From Atriophallophorus winterbourni (lineage: Eukaryota > Platyhelminthes > Trematoda > Plagiorchiida > Microphallidae), in assembly GCA_013407085.1 (NCBI GenBank), contig JACCGJ010018413.1:1-64000 (forward strand): a DNA stretch of 64,000 nucleotides, in the 5' to 3' direction. Each line of letters opens with the position of its first letter. The stretch's first letter is position 1. The notes beneath the pieces were generated by a model. It was not told where the DNA came from and searched no databases. It saw nothing but the letters and a program-made list of their open reading frames with translations. Positions 34,655-45,653 of the stretch are shown one piece after another. Made by a program: the position numbers and the translations under genes.

Positions 34655-35390
34655 TTGAACACTGATCTCTTAAAATAGTTTGTTCGGCAGTAGTTTTCGT
34701 TATGCCCCTTTCTGTTGTAGTTCTGGCATCGGTGCTTCTTGAATGGGCAATAACGCGCAAAATGCCATTCGTCACATTGGCAAAACTGGGACGGAAGCTT
34801 GGTGTCTTGATCGACACGATGATCATTCTGCCAGCCGCTTTGCTGTTTGACTGCTGACACCACCGGCTCATTCTGACAGGGGTTTTTGTTTGACCAGCGC
34901 AGTGTCACGCTTCAAATTTAGCAGCCTCTGGCATTCGGTTGTTATTGACGTCATGTTGATTTTCTGATTTTGATCGAGTAGAGACGGTAGTCTTGTGCGA
35001 ATCTCTTGATCCTTCTCTGATTGCAGACCACATACTTTTCCTGCATAAGTTACAAATTCATCGCGATCCTGCTTGATCAATTTCATGCAGTTATACCGTC
35101 TGTTAAATAAAAAAGACTTCGGCAAAAATTTCTTTGAAAATTGATTGAAAAATATATTTGAATCTCTTGAACCAAGTTTCGAAGGTGAGACCGCTTTCCG
35201 GGTCGTAATTGAATTTAGGGATGCTCTTGATGATTGCATCCACCACTGGGTTTTGTACGTCAGTCTTCTTGTCTTGATAAATAACACTCAGATTTTTCAA
35301 ATGTGTCTGCATCAAACGGGCTTGAACTTCTTCGAATTGGCGTTGCTGTTGCTGAAGTATTGATTTTACTTCTTCTGCTGTGATTGCCAT
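34655..35390 (-). pseudogene. Decayed Gypsy gag (capsid and nucleocapsid)
   Basis: Starts with ATG at 35390 (MAITAEEVKSILQQQQRQFE), almost directly after the primer-binding site. A capsid-like part with FNYDPESGLTFETWFKRF follows, the typical N-terminal wording of Gypsy gag. Two frameshifts (about 35110-35150 and about 34895) interrupt it. The last part contains two nucleocapsid-type knuckles: CDEWHFARYC, and CQNYNRKGHNENYC, in which the second Cys of the finger is Tyr. The frame then runs into the nested ribozyme insertion at 34654. Packaging of genomic RNA is the family role; this copy cannot make a full protein. Confidence 0.75.
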
Positions 35391-35409
35391 TTCGAATTGC
35401 TGGGTTCTT

Positions 35410-35427
35410 TTCTCCCCGTCGCCAAGT
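35410..35427 (-). promoter_or_regulatory. Primer binding site region
   Basis: Immediately inside the 5' LTR the minus strand reads CTTGGCGACGGGGAGA. TGGCGAC starts close to the LTR end, where a tRNA 3' end anneals in Gypsy elements. The tRNA cannot be named from this string alone. Confidence 0.5.
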
Positions 35428-35650
35428 TGTTATGTCTTTGCTGTACTATTGTTGGCCCAGCCCGTTTGGTCAGAGAGAACGCAACCGTCACTGAACTCGT
35501 GTATTGACCGAATGCAAAGAGTATCACAATTGAGCAAATGTGTGAATATCACAGTGAATAAAAATCACAATTGGAACTCACCATCGATTGATTGGTCGAT
35601 TAATCGATAGTTCGTTCACTGTCTATACGACAGGGGGTGCCCTCCTAACA
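35428..35650 (-). repeat. LTR (5' LTR of the minus-strand element)
   Basis: Begins (plus strand) TGTTATGTCTTTGCTGTACT and ends GGGTGCCCTCCTAACA. Nearly identical to 33553-33774 over its full length. Confidence 0.85.
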
Positions 35651-35654
35651 TTGG

Positions 35655-36920
35655 TTGAACCTTCTTTTACTGAGGTGATATTAAAGATACCATTTATAGA
35701 CACGCTATACAGAAACTTCATCTACAGACCAGAGAATATGAAGCAAAGGTGCGAAAAATGCGTAAACAGCTCAGATTTCTTTACAAATTTATTTGAATGC
35801 CACTGTTACACAGGGTTCGTACACGAACCACGATGTTCAAACAAGGAATTGCACACTGATTCCTGGTCAATCTCTCAATGCGCTTATGGATGACAAAAGT
35901 TATATTTTGCAGCAACAACTACAACATTACATTAATTTAGCCCATATTTATAATATGATTTTGAGTTTATTGTACAGAAGTTTTATTGCTAAATTATTTA
36001 TTCTCGCATCTAGTTGAAATTGAATGGTGTGCTGTTGATATGCTACTTCTCCCATTCGTCATGCTTACCCACCACTATCGCCTTCGGGCTGTTTGCGTTC
36101 ATCCGTTCGGGACAGTGAGATTAGTTTCAACGAAGCCCCTCAACATATAAAAGCGGTAAACAACGTTGCATGAAACGAGGACTGGCTCAGCTAGATTTAA
36201 CTAAGCGATCCACGTAAAGGGGCTGAGTCAATTAATCAAAACTTTATGGAAATAACCGGTGTCTAGGGAACACATATTTTATGCAATTTCACGCCAATAG
36301 ATGTTCTGTTTTTTCAGTATCATCAAGCAAAGTCAGTAAAATTACGTTTCTTGAGCGTTGCGAAAATTTGAAGTCACATTGGTTTTATTTCATTCAGATT
36401 TCCATGGCAGGTGATTGTTTTGCTATCTCGAAATCGCATCAGCTGATTCGTGGTGAGCAATTAGAATCCAAGGAATTCAATCAATCAGTGTCTGATGAAA
36501 AACATATTCACTCTCATTCCTCCGAGACAAATTAGTTCATATTTCCTAGTTTAGTTGGAGCACACTATGTCCGTCAAGCCTCTTTTGTTAAAACTGACTT
36601 GCATTTCTTGTAATCCGACTTTTTGTTTGCCATCTCCGTTCCTGTTGAATTTATCCTTGAAGTCAAAGTGATTCATTTTTTTTTATTTTTTATATCCAGC
36701 CTCATGATCTCATTTTGTGAATAAGTTATGCAAGCTATTCCTCGATCAACCTGGCATAATGTCCAGCTGTTGAACCTATGCAGGATCCTGAATTTGCAGC
36801 ATTAAATGATTCAGCAAATGTGTTTCTACTTTATGAATTCACCAGTACTACTCAAAATACTTTCATTAAGCGAAATACTTTTCTTATCATAATATTAAAT
36901 AACGTGCGTTGCTTCTTTAT
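35655..36920. other. No confirmed gene; two open frames of unknown status
   Basis: An open frame reaching 35893 has a Cys-rich part (QRCEKCVNSSDF, LFECHCYTGF). Another at 36281-36535 follows a pyrimidine-rich acceptor-like string ending at about 36315. Either could be an exon of the gene at 36926, but I find no homology. A decayed hammerhead motif lies at 36070-36118. Confidence 0.35.
36070..36118 (-). ncRNA. Decayed hammerhead motif (AAACA-loop family)
   Basis: Minus strand: CGGATGA (for CTGATGA), ACGC-AAACA-GCCC as a near stem II, then GAAG (for GAAA) and GTGGTGGG where stem I would close. Core substitutions make activity unlikely, but the layout matches the copies at 9745 and 26342. Confidence 0.4.
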
Positions 36921-36925
36921 GCCAG

Positions 36926-38680
36926 ATTGCTACAAATTATTTGAAAGGAATACAATTCGGTCGCTCATACGGTGGTCTTTCCTCGACTCCCGCTTCTCCG
37001 TTTGCTTCAACTTCCTTTTCCAAACCCCCGTTGAGTGTCACAGGACGTTACTACTCTGCAACCGACAACAATGATCGCACTTACATATCCAGTGGTTCCA
37101 GTATTGATCGATCTTCAAACCCGGGTACCAACTTTACCTCCCCTTTCTCCAGCTTTTCCAGTGGACGTTATCCTAGCAGCACACTCTCTTCCCTAGATTC
37201 TAATCCTGCAGAAAATTCTTACAAAAGGACAACACGTAATCACCAAACAAACGGTGCAGTTGATCTTGATATTTCTGACAAATACGTTATTGTTACCAGT
37301 CGCGCGTGTTCCACAGAAGAGGATTCCAACTTTCGAAGTCGACTCGTCGGAATTTCGGCCACGAAGACAGAGAAAATGCAACGACCATCACCTAGACCAC
37401 AAACTGTGATAAACGGTAGTCAAACAACAGATGACATCCTACTGCCGGCAGCAAAGTCCTCGCCTGGATCTAATATGAAAATGAATGTACCGAGGAGGTT
37501 AAATATCGGTGGTAGATATTTGACACAGTTACAACGCCAGGATAGTAATGAAGCACAGAACCCGAACGCAGGTCGAGGTACGTGGCGCGAGTCAGTTTAC
37601 GGCATTGATTATTCCGCTAAGGCGCGTGCCCAAACACAACCGCCAGTATCTCCTACTCAATCTAGTCAAAACATGTCACTTGTTGAACAACGGCGTTTAG
37701 AAAGAGATCGCATGCTTGAAGAAGAATGGAAAAATCAGATTCAATTGGAAATTGACAGAGAAAAACGGCGACTGAGGCAAATGGAACGTAAAGCTCGCTG
37801 GGAAAAAGATGAACTAAAGAGTAAAGAACTTGAGGAGGAAATTAAGCGTCGCAAACAAATCGCCGCTGAACTGGCTGAAAAAGAAGCAGGACTTCGAGCA
37901 GGCGATGAGCAAAGAAGAAAGGATTTTGCCAAACACCCACAACGTAGTCTGATCACAGATGAGTTAGGCGTTCAACAAGATCCTATACAGAAAGTCACAG
38001 AATGGAAAAGACAAAATGCCTTACAACATGCCGATCCACCGTCCGCTGGAGAAATGAGCAGTTCACAACTTTGGGATGTCAATGATCGGGCAAACGATGC
38101 ACCAAACCGTGAAAACGTAGTCAGAAGGAGACCACATATTGGTAAACCGGAAGTTTCACGTTACTCTCGTGATTCTGAAGTGACGATTCGCCAGGATACT
38201 CTCACATCCGATAACAGAAATCTTACGCCAGGATTGTCACAACAAGGTGATAAACGAAGGAGCTCCATCAATACCCAGGGATCTGGATCTTACGCGACAA
38301 AGCACACCGATATAGACGACTTTTTGAAGGCAAAGTTTCCAGATAAATCAAATTCTGGTCAAAGCAAAACAAAAAGTGTCGCGAAAAGCCCTTCCTTACA
38401 TCGGGACTATTATGAAGATGGGAGTGGTGATTCAGATGAAGAAGAGGTCAAGCTCCTCTTTAAATCGTGGAAATCGAAAGATATCTTTCAAAGAATGTCC
38501 ACCGAGGTACAAAACCTTTTGATGCGTAGTCACAAGCAACCGATCACAGTACGAATGTTGATGGACGTTTGTCGGAATAAAAATCATGATAGGCGATTTA
38601 CCGAAGCCGAGGAGAAGAGTTTTCGTGGATACAAAACGGGAAATGAATTATTGATTGAATCAGGAGTGGATGTCAAAAAG
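36926..38680 (+). CDS. Large internal exon of an unrecognised coiled-coil protein
   Basis: A 585-codon exon in phase 0 at both ends. It follows GCTTCTTTATGCCAG, a good acceptor, and ends at AAAAAG before GTAAGT (38681). A stop upstream and no early ATG show that the gene starts in earlier exons. Content in order: a Ser/Thr/Gly/Pro-rich N-terminal part with FGRSYGG and SPFSSFSSGRYPSS; a segment with DKYVIVTSRACSTEED; a basic-acidic coiled coil at roughly residues 250-330 (LERDRMLEEEWKNQIQLE, EEEIKRRKQIAAELAEKEAG); a polar low-complexity part; an acidic patch (GDSDEEEVK); and a folded-looking C-terminal segment (SKDIFQRMSTEVQNLLMRS, ITVRMLMDVCRNKN). The frame contains no stops and the composition is clearly coding. 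I cannot name a family. A cytoskeletal or centrosomal role would be a guess from the coiled coil. The next exon is not certain; 43255-43319 is one phase-compatible candidate. Confidence 0.85.
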
Positions 38681-39756
38681 GTAAGTCCCAAAAATCTGTC
38701 TATTGATAATAATTTTGATTCATTTGAAGCTTAAATTTGTAGTATAGTAGTGCTATTTGGCAAGTGCAGATAGTATATAAGCTAACAAATGGCACTATAG
38801 ATTGTCATTGCTTATTGAAAGAATGCTGTACCGCCTTATCGATAAGCGGACAGTATTCTCAAGAGAAGAAGTGTATAAAATTGATTCGATTGTCCTCGGA
38901 AAGTAGGTCAACAACGTATTCGTCGTTAAGAGTAGAAATGGTACCTAGATTTGGTCCTCTTGACCTGACATATTACTCCTACAATAAGACATCAAATTTA
39001 TCATAAACTATTTTCATCACTTAGGCTTTTTGGTCTATAAAATGCTGAAAAATTGATATTTTTCGTTGTAGACTTTTAATGTTATATTGCGTCAAAGAGT
39101 TTTTAAACTTAAGCTAGCTCTCGCTCAACGGGAGTTTATTATTCTAACGCTGCTATGTACTATTATCCGCCATTAATTATACATGAAATTTGCTACTCAC
39201 CTCAATTTAACAAAGATATACTCAAACCTTCAAATATTCAAGTTGGGTGGTTTTACAATCAAGGTATGCCATCGCGTTCATTAATCTATAAATAGGAAAA
39301 TTTTGTGTGTCAAATTTAGCCTGGAATTTATTAGGCGAGACTGGGGTTTATTATAATTCAATAGAGAAAAGCAATATGTTGGTACCAATATTGGGAATCT
39401 ATTTTCGATAAAGGAGCTTTTAAAGAGCACATAACGAACATGGTGTTGCTCTCGGATGTGAGACGCTATCGGTTTACAAATGTGTTCTGTGGAAATCGTA
39501 TTGCCGTGAGGCACCATTTGTTTATCCTGTGTGATGCACCACTGCACGATAGGAATGTAATATATGTAAAATTTTATCTTTCTATTCGATTGTTCGACTA
39601 ACTTTGTGCATAGCGTTTCTTACCATCTTTATTATAATTTTTATGTTTGAGATTGTCACTCAGTCGTCTAATCACTAGAAGTTCAGGCGACTTTGGAATT
39701 GATAAGGAGACAGCAATGTAATGGAAAATGTTCGTGACCGATCGGGGAATCATAAT
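38681..39756. other. Probable intron start; no other feature
   Basis: Begins with the GTAAGT donor of the large exon. The remaining open frames are short and without motifs. Confidence 0.4.
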
Positions 39757-40064
39757 AATGAAAAAAGAAAGTATGTAATAAATCGGTGAGAGTTGTTCAT
39801 TGGTAACGTTTTGTTTTTGACTCAGAAGCTTCGTCAGACCAAGGGTGTCAGTACGAACAGAGATCAAGCTTAAATTTTATTCACCTGACCAATAATAAGA
39901 TGGTTAAGAACTGCACAGTCCATGGTGGGTTCTGCGCTCGTTGAGAATTTGAGCTTGATCTCTGTTCGTACTGACACCCTTGATCTGACGAAGCTTCTGA
40001 GCAAGAAGCAAAACGTTACCAATAAACTACTCTCACCGATTCATTACAGACTTTCTTTTTTCAT
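39757..40064. repeat. Fold-back element with hammerhead-like motifs in both arms
   Basis: Two arms of about 121 bases (39757-39878 and 39944-40064) are inverted copies around a spacer of about 65 bases. Shared words are AAAAAAGAAAGT, TCGGTGAGAG, GGTAACGTTTTG, AGAAGCTTCGTCAGA, GGGTGTCAGTACGAACAG and AGATCAAGCT. Each arm holds a CTGACGA box (39831-39837 minus; 39985-39991 plus). In the right arm stem II is a perfect GCTTCT/AGAAGC hairpin. The GAAA box reads AAAA in both arms, and stem I is TTGGT/ACCAA in the left arm. The related element at 63657-63866 still has GAAA. The loss of this G in both arms suggests that the ribozymes here are dead. Confidence 0.75.
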
Positions 40065-40101
40065 GATAAAGAGACATCGTTTCATTTGAATGCATTTCCA
40101 T

Positions 40102-40120
40102 CACACACACACACACACAC
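40102..40120. repeat. Microsatellite (CA)n
   Basis: A pure CA run of about nine units, directly next to the hammerhead-type repeat that follows. Confidence 0.9.
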
Positions 40121-40123
40121 TCA

Positions 40124-40230
40124 CCCCACGACTGGTATCGTGCTGTTTGCACTCATCAGGTATAGACAGTAGAATCACGATCCGCATGCGCTTGAAACAG
40201 TGGAAAATTGGTACAAGCGCAACTTGTTTG
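40124..40230 (-). repeat. Retrozyme-like repeat, minus-strand copy with altered hammerhead
   Basis: Read on the minus strand this follows the 9660-9800 repeat: the hairpin word ACAAGTTGCGCTTGT, CCACTGTTTCAAG, ATGCGGATC, CTACTGTCTATAC, then CTGATGA (40159-40153), a perfect stem II GTGC-AAACA-GCAC, GATA (for GAAA), CCAG (for CCGG) and TCGTGGGG. The A-to-T change in GAAA is expected to abolish cleavage. Confidence 0.65.
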
Positions 40231-40479
40231 AGGCATTTTTCTATTGAGTGCAGAATCCAACGCATCTATTATCAAGTTTCATGCATTAGAAAAGTTGTTC
40301 GATGCAATTGGAAATCTTTCCGGTTTTCGCTACTTGTATTTTGACTGCTGACATGTTATTGTCAACTCGAAAGACTATCCAAAAGCATTTTATGTGCAAA
40401 CGCATCGATTGACTCTAATTTGTACTCATGAAATATGTCAGGTATAAAAACGTACGGATATATGACGGTATTCACACTG

Positions 40480-41735
40480 TGCATGATTCACTTTAAGATT
40501 TTGATCCTGGTGTTCTGATAGAGTGGTGGATTGGTAGAAAATGATCGAGCTTGAATTCATTGTTGGATACATGGTTATAGCCAACTGTATTCAAACACAA
40601 GATCAAATGATACGATATCAGTGTTCTCAATCCGAGTCGCGACAGCCGTTCAAAAGGTAGATTATACACACCGCTAACCATTTTGGTTACCTTAGGATAA
40701 AACCTTTCGAATTGTGTGATATTTTTTCAACACCTATGCCTGAGATAGCGCTTTATAGTTTACGACTAGGTGAATGTAGGTATTGAGTATCTTACTCAAT
40801 GAATGCGGTGGAAAACGCCAGAAAATTCGTTAGAGCAGACGCGTATGCTACATGCACGCTTATAGACGATCTCGTACTGCAGAATGGTTCTTCAACTGTT
40901 TGCATAACCCAATAAAAATCCTTCTCTGATGTAATCTACTCAAGTGTTCGACTGGCAAGTGTTTATGAGAAGTTGAAGGACAGTTTGTTTTCAATTAACC
41001 ACTGATGCAGCTTATTTAAGCCTTCAAGTAAAATTTTTATGATAAAAATGAGTTAGCCCTATACTAATTCCTGTAGTATATATTTGTGGGACCTTTCTTG
41101 TTTCTTTGTTAGCCCAGGAAATTTCGCCATCTTTACTGACTTTTCCTTGCATTCAGGTAGATAAATTACGAGATCAGGTAGCGGATTTCCAGTGATGCTG
41201 GCATATTACGGCTTTTAAAGGAGTAAAGAGTGATCGACACGATTGAAATCTTCAGATATATTTAAGTAACAAGTGTGTACACAACTCCAGCCGCCTAATG
41301 CTTGCGTATAATTGTTTAGAATTGTGAGCAAGTGAAGTAGGTATAAATACGTTTTTTTCAAACCCATGTTGTACGTGAAACAGAGTTTTATGGTCTGATA
41401 AAACTATCGCCCTCTAATCGTTTCAACACTTTAGAAATCACTGAAGAAAACGTCACAGTGCGGTAATTGTTCGGATCCGAACAGCTGCCCCATGTAAATT
41501 CGTACAACGTGTCCAATCTTCTAGTCGGTTGAAATAAACTGCGTATTTATTGAGTGTTTAAATATATCACATAGAGAACCACAAAGGTCCAGCTCAAACG
41601 ACTTTAGAGTAACAGGTGTGATGTTGACTTTATTGAATATTTGTTTACGTTCAGCCAGCGTTAATACACAACAGTAGGATTCACGTTGACAACAGTTAGG
41701 CTTTCAGCCTCTTTTGAGCCGAGTAACGTCGTTGG
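40480..41735 (-). pseudogene. Heavily decayed non-LTR reverse transcriptase
   Basis: Minus-strand words in protein order: VNITPVTLKSFELDLCGSL, NYRTVTFSSVISKVLKRL (RT block 1), EDFNRVDHSLL (normally KAFDRVDHS), then, near the end, FERLSRLGLRTL in the 40681-40493 frame, similar to the post-RT region of the other copies. Many frameshifts. Same family as the copies in the first 13 kb, but older. Confidence 0.65.
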
Positions 41736-41739
41736 TATT

Positions 41740-43250
41740 GACATACATTTTTGAGAAAAAGACTTGCGCATAAAATGTGGCCAAGGTATCAGCTGTTTCC
41801 ATGACAGTATCTGTCACTCCTGTGCACAGGCCTTTCTTCGAATAAAGTGATTGTACAAAGAAGTGAGTTCATGATCTCACAGCATGTATGATCATGTGAT
41901 TGTTGAGTATAGTATATTAAGTTGTAAAGCTGGAACGGTTGAAATATAAGGAACTGAGTCCATCATAAATTTCTCGCGCAGCGCAACATTTCTAACACCC
42001 GATCGTTGTAGGCATTCGATAAAGTGAGTAATGGGTAAATTACATCGAAGATGCACTTCTGTCCCGAGTCCAGACGCTAAATACACTAAGTAGTATCCTC
42101 TAGCTCGAACCTTGTACAATAAATTTGCTGGTGCCTAGACCGTATTTCAGCTCATGTTGCTGAGGCTGCGTTTTGTGCTTATTCTGACATCAGTGGGGAT
42201 ATGTCTCTTTTGTATTTGCCAAGTATTTGGACGAAATCTATCATAACACGTGTTGTAAAAGTTAGTTTTTGAACTCCGAGATCGATTAGACTGTGCTCGT
42301 TACTTTTCTCACGAACACCGAGACGGTATTTCCATTTCGACCAAAGGTATGTTGGCGTAGATCCGAGTTTTGTACTCAGGACACTCACGTATAAATTAAG
42401 AATTCAATGATTCCTTTTTATGTTCCACGACATTGTGTTTTATTCGGTTAGCATGGTTCGTCAATCCAATGCAGAAAACTTGGATGGCAAACCAAACAAG
42501 TAACTGCTGTATGTGTTATGGTTTCCAAGCCCATCATGATCCAGGTCGTGTGTCTGTTTATTCACAAAAGATGTCTCACTGATTTCTGTATGTTAGCACA
42601 GATTTCATTATTCTTATAGATGTATTCTGCACTGTGACATTAGGTGTTATAACTAGGTGTTTTACTTGAACCTTTGGGTGAGCTGACGTTGGAGTTTTGT
42701 CATTTTTTCTATCAAGAGAGTTTCGGGCAACTAAACATTCGAATGAAATAATCTGCGGAGTTATATATTTTTTCTGATTGGTATTAAAGACAATGTTTTC
42801 CGGTTTTTCGGTAGCTATACTGGTTAACTTATAGTTCTGAAATGTGACCAGAACCTTCACTGATGCCTCCAAGGTTTGCATGCTGATCTCTATGCTCAGC
42901 ATACGATATTCTAGGCTGCATTACTGGACATTTGGCAAAAGATGCCAATCTTCTTTTGGTCTCATGTCGCATAAATCAGGGATCTTTTCGTCATTCAGGA
43001 GCGATATCGCCTCCAGAGTCATTGATTGGTGACATTTTAAGTGATTCGTTCTGACACTTTCTCACAGTTGACGAGTGTTTGGCGAACAGCAGTTACCTCT
43101 AAAATTTTAATTGAATGCCGCTGTTGATCAGATTGGCACAGCCAACCTTGGATGACCGGTACACATTTTGGATCTATTTCAACCCATCAAATCAATGGAA
43201 ATGAATAGTTTAAGAAGTTCTCTAATCCCCTGTAGCGGAGGTGATATTCC
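41740..43250. other. No recognised gene
   Basis: Open frames at 41892-42119, 42179-42388, 42576-42902 and 42844-43032 overlap on opposite strands and show no known motif. Confidence 0.4.
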
Positions 43251-43254
43251 ATTA

Positions 43255-43319
43255 GATACATTTTTCTTTATAGGTTCAACCGAAAGTGCAAATCAAAGCA
43301 AAAATATTGATACGGCCGA
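43255..43319 (+). CDS. Candidate short exon, phase compatible with the 36926 exon
   Basis: ACATTTTTCTTTATAG is a very good acceptor and GAGGTTAGT a fair donor. In phase 0 the exon reads VQPKVQIKAKILIRPR, which would follow the DVKK end of the large exon. No homology supports it, so it remains a guess. Confidence 0.2.
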
Positions 43320-43700
43320 GGTTAGTTGGGTAGTGTTGTGTGGAATTGGTGTGATGTGACGGGGTCTAGATAGATTTTGTCACCCGATTTCGCCTAGAAT
43401 ACTCAGTCTCCCTTCGATAATGTTGGTATGAAATTGAGTCCACGTTGAATATTTTTCCGAGTATTAGCCGAAAGTGGTAAAAACCTCAGGGTTGATCTGA
43501 CAGCAGAAACATTAAAGCGATTCAAATAGACGAATAAACAGCAGAATATCCACTGGTATTGCATAAAAAGAACCACGAGTGGTAATACGAATAACTCTCT
43601 TGTTTACGAGTCGTTCCTCTAGAGCAAACTTTCAGATAAATATCCCAAAGTCAAATCGATTTGATGAAAGTACGACAGGTATATCCAAATGTATTATATA

Positions 43701-43744
<44 letters not shown>

Positions 43745-45175
43745 TAAAATATTATAATTATTGTTATTAATAGTATTATTATTGACTTGAAAACAAAATA
43801 TCCACTAGAATATTCTATGGAAGTGGTTTCGGAGATAACGCACTTTGGACAACAGCTGTACGAATAATGTGTTGATGTTTAGTATTAAAGTTCGGTTAAT
43901 AATGCGGTTTTATTTTCGAATCTTCTCGTTTAATCTGCTTTGCCAGTTTAGGCTACTTGCTTTTCGAAGTAATCAATTTAATAAAATGCATAATCCAAAG
44001 CTTTTTCACATGCAAAAGGTTTTTTAATTTGCCACTTGTTACATGCGGTCTAAGTATGTAATAATGTGTAAAATCAATCCCGGCATAACAATACACCTAC
44101 ACTAATCAATAAATGTTCAAGATGGAGTAAATAGTTCCCGCTAAATTTTGGTAAGAATTGTGTAAGCCTTGTTTAATTTTAAATTGAATTAAACTCTGAA
44201 GACGCTCTTTATCAAATTGAAAAATAACCTATTACCAGGTTATTCAATTTGATTGATCGCACTAATGAAAATGACCTTTCTATGAGATTGCTCACGTTCC
44301 CGGCCTAATCATTCATATCTTTTATACGATATCAATGGGAGACAATTAGGTCAGTTTCATAAGCATTTAAACATTTTAAATGTGATGGCGCATTTCTTAT
44401 GGTAACGGACACACGCAAAGGTCGAAATAATAACGGTCAGGAACGAGGACCTACCCAGCGTTGTGAGCTGCATGGCACGCAAAGAAATATTACGTGGTTT
44501 TCCTAATTATAATTTATTCCCACTAAGAAATCACATAAATCTACGCGCCCGATAATTCACTAGCACATATATAATTTCTTACAGCAAAATATCGCTGTGC
44601 AGCGCGCATAATTGTTTTCCTTAATATTGACGTGGTTTGCCAGCGGTGCTACATAATAATTATCGAGCAGCCGCTTGATCAAAAGTGCTGTCATGGGTGA
44701 TCCTTGAAAAATATAACGATTACGCTTCACCAGTGCAACTAGTAATTAGTAAAACATGTAGAAGATTAAAATGCAAACGATGGACACCTAAATATTTCTT
44801 TGCTTCACCATTTTACACTGAAAATTGTTCGAATGCCGCACATTCACATTATCTTTTTCCGGATATGATCTAAAAAATCTCAACGAGTGGATACTCCGAA
44901 GTCATTGTGTTGGTGATTACAGGTGCCTTGGATGGGATGCGTTGGGTATTTTGAAGTTTAAACGAGTACTAACGGCCGAACAATTGCTTTCTTTCTAAAT
45001 CAGCTAGAAATAATGTCCATCATACTGCTAGGCGACGTGCAACTGACTACTTGTTCGGATTAAGCCTAGATGAGCCTATATAATGCTGCCTATAATTAAA
45101 ATGTAAATGTTATGTATGCTCAGATAAGGTTCAGCTCAGTTCAGTTCAGTTTGCACATGACAGTATGTGGCTAAC
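43320..45175. other. No recognised gene; long TA microsatellite
   Basis: Contains the TA run at 43694-43738 and otherwise only short unsupported open frames. Confidence 0.4.
43694..43738. repeat. Microsatellite (TA)n
   Basis: A nearly pure TA run of about 45 bases inside AT-rich sequence. Confidence 0.9.
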
Positions 45176-45178
45176 GAG

Positions 45179-45420
45179 CCAATCGAGCGTCCAGAATTTC
45201 TTTCGGTGGAAAGCTGCCGAGAAGCAACCACCACTGCCAAAGCGTTTTTTCTTAGTGTGATTTGGATATCCTCGACGATCGCGCCACCAAAGGATAAGCC
45301 AATCGAGCGTCCAGATTTTCCGTCTGTGGAATGCTTCAAAGGAGCGCCCACCACTGCCAAAGTTGGTTCATTTTCCTCTGGTATCCTCGTCGTATGCGAA
45401 GGTACGTCCGATGCTTTTCA
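45179..45420. repeat. 120-base tandem repeat, two units, open in both directions
   Basis: CCAATCGAGCGTCCAGA recurs exactly 120 bases apart (45179 and 45299), and the later part of each unit (CCACCACTGCCAAAG) is also shared. 120 is a multiple of three. The plus frame 45167-45448 reads PIERPEFLSVES...TTAKAF and PIERPDFPSVEC...TTAKV. The opposite strand is also open (SGRSIG repeated). Which strand codes, if any, cannot be told; it may be a minisatellite or part of an exon. It is preceded by a TTCAG-type tandem at 45130-45150. Confidence 0.6.
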
Positions 45421-45653
45421 AGCCGTCCTTTGGTCCCAGAATTTGTAGCTGCGACTGAGAAAAACGCAAAGGGTTTCTCTTCACCAAGCCGGTGAGAGGT
45501 TAGCTATGGAAAATTGGTGCGTACATTTAAAACATGACATTTAAAACGAGGTATTATATAACAGGATTTTTTTTTCTAAAATTGTGGTCAAGACCATATA
45601 ATTTCAAAATGAACAAAAAAATGGAAAATTCTGACGACAGACAACCTGCATAT

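Larger units (their letters stand above)
33553..35650 (-). mobile_element. Gypsy-type LTR element without pol (gag-only), carrying a nested ribozyme repeat
   Basis: Two direct repeats of about 222 bases (33553-33774 and 35428-35650) share nearly all bases and have TG...CA type ends. Read on the minus strand, the order is 5' LTR (right), a primer-binding-site-like string, gag, a nested insertion, a short terminal open frame, a polypurine tract and the 3' LTR (left). No protease, reverse transcriptase, RNase H or integrase sequence is present in the 1.65 kb between the LTRs. Of that, about 0.7 kb is a later insertion, so the original internal region was only about 1 kb. I see no obvious target site duplication outside the LTRs. 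Likely a non-autonomous derivative that depended on a full Gypsy relative. Confidence 0.8.
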
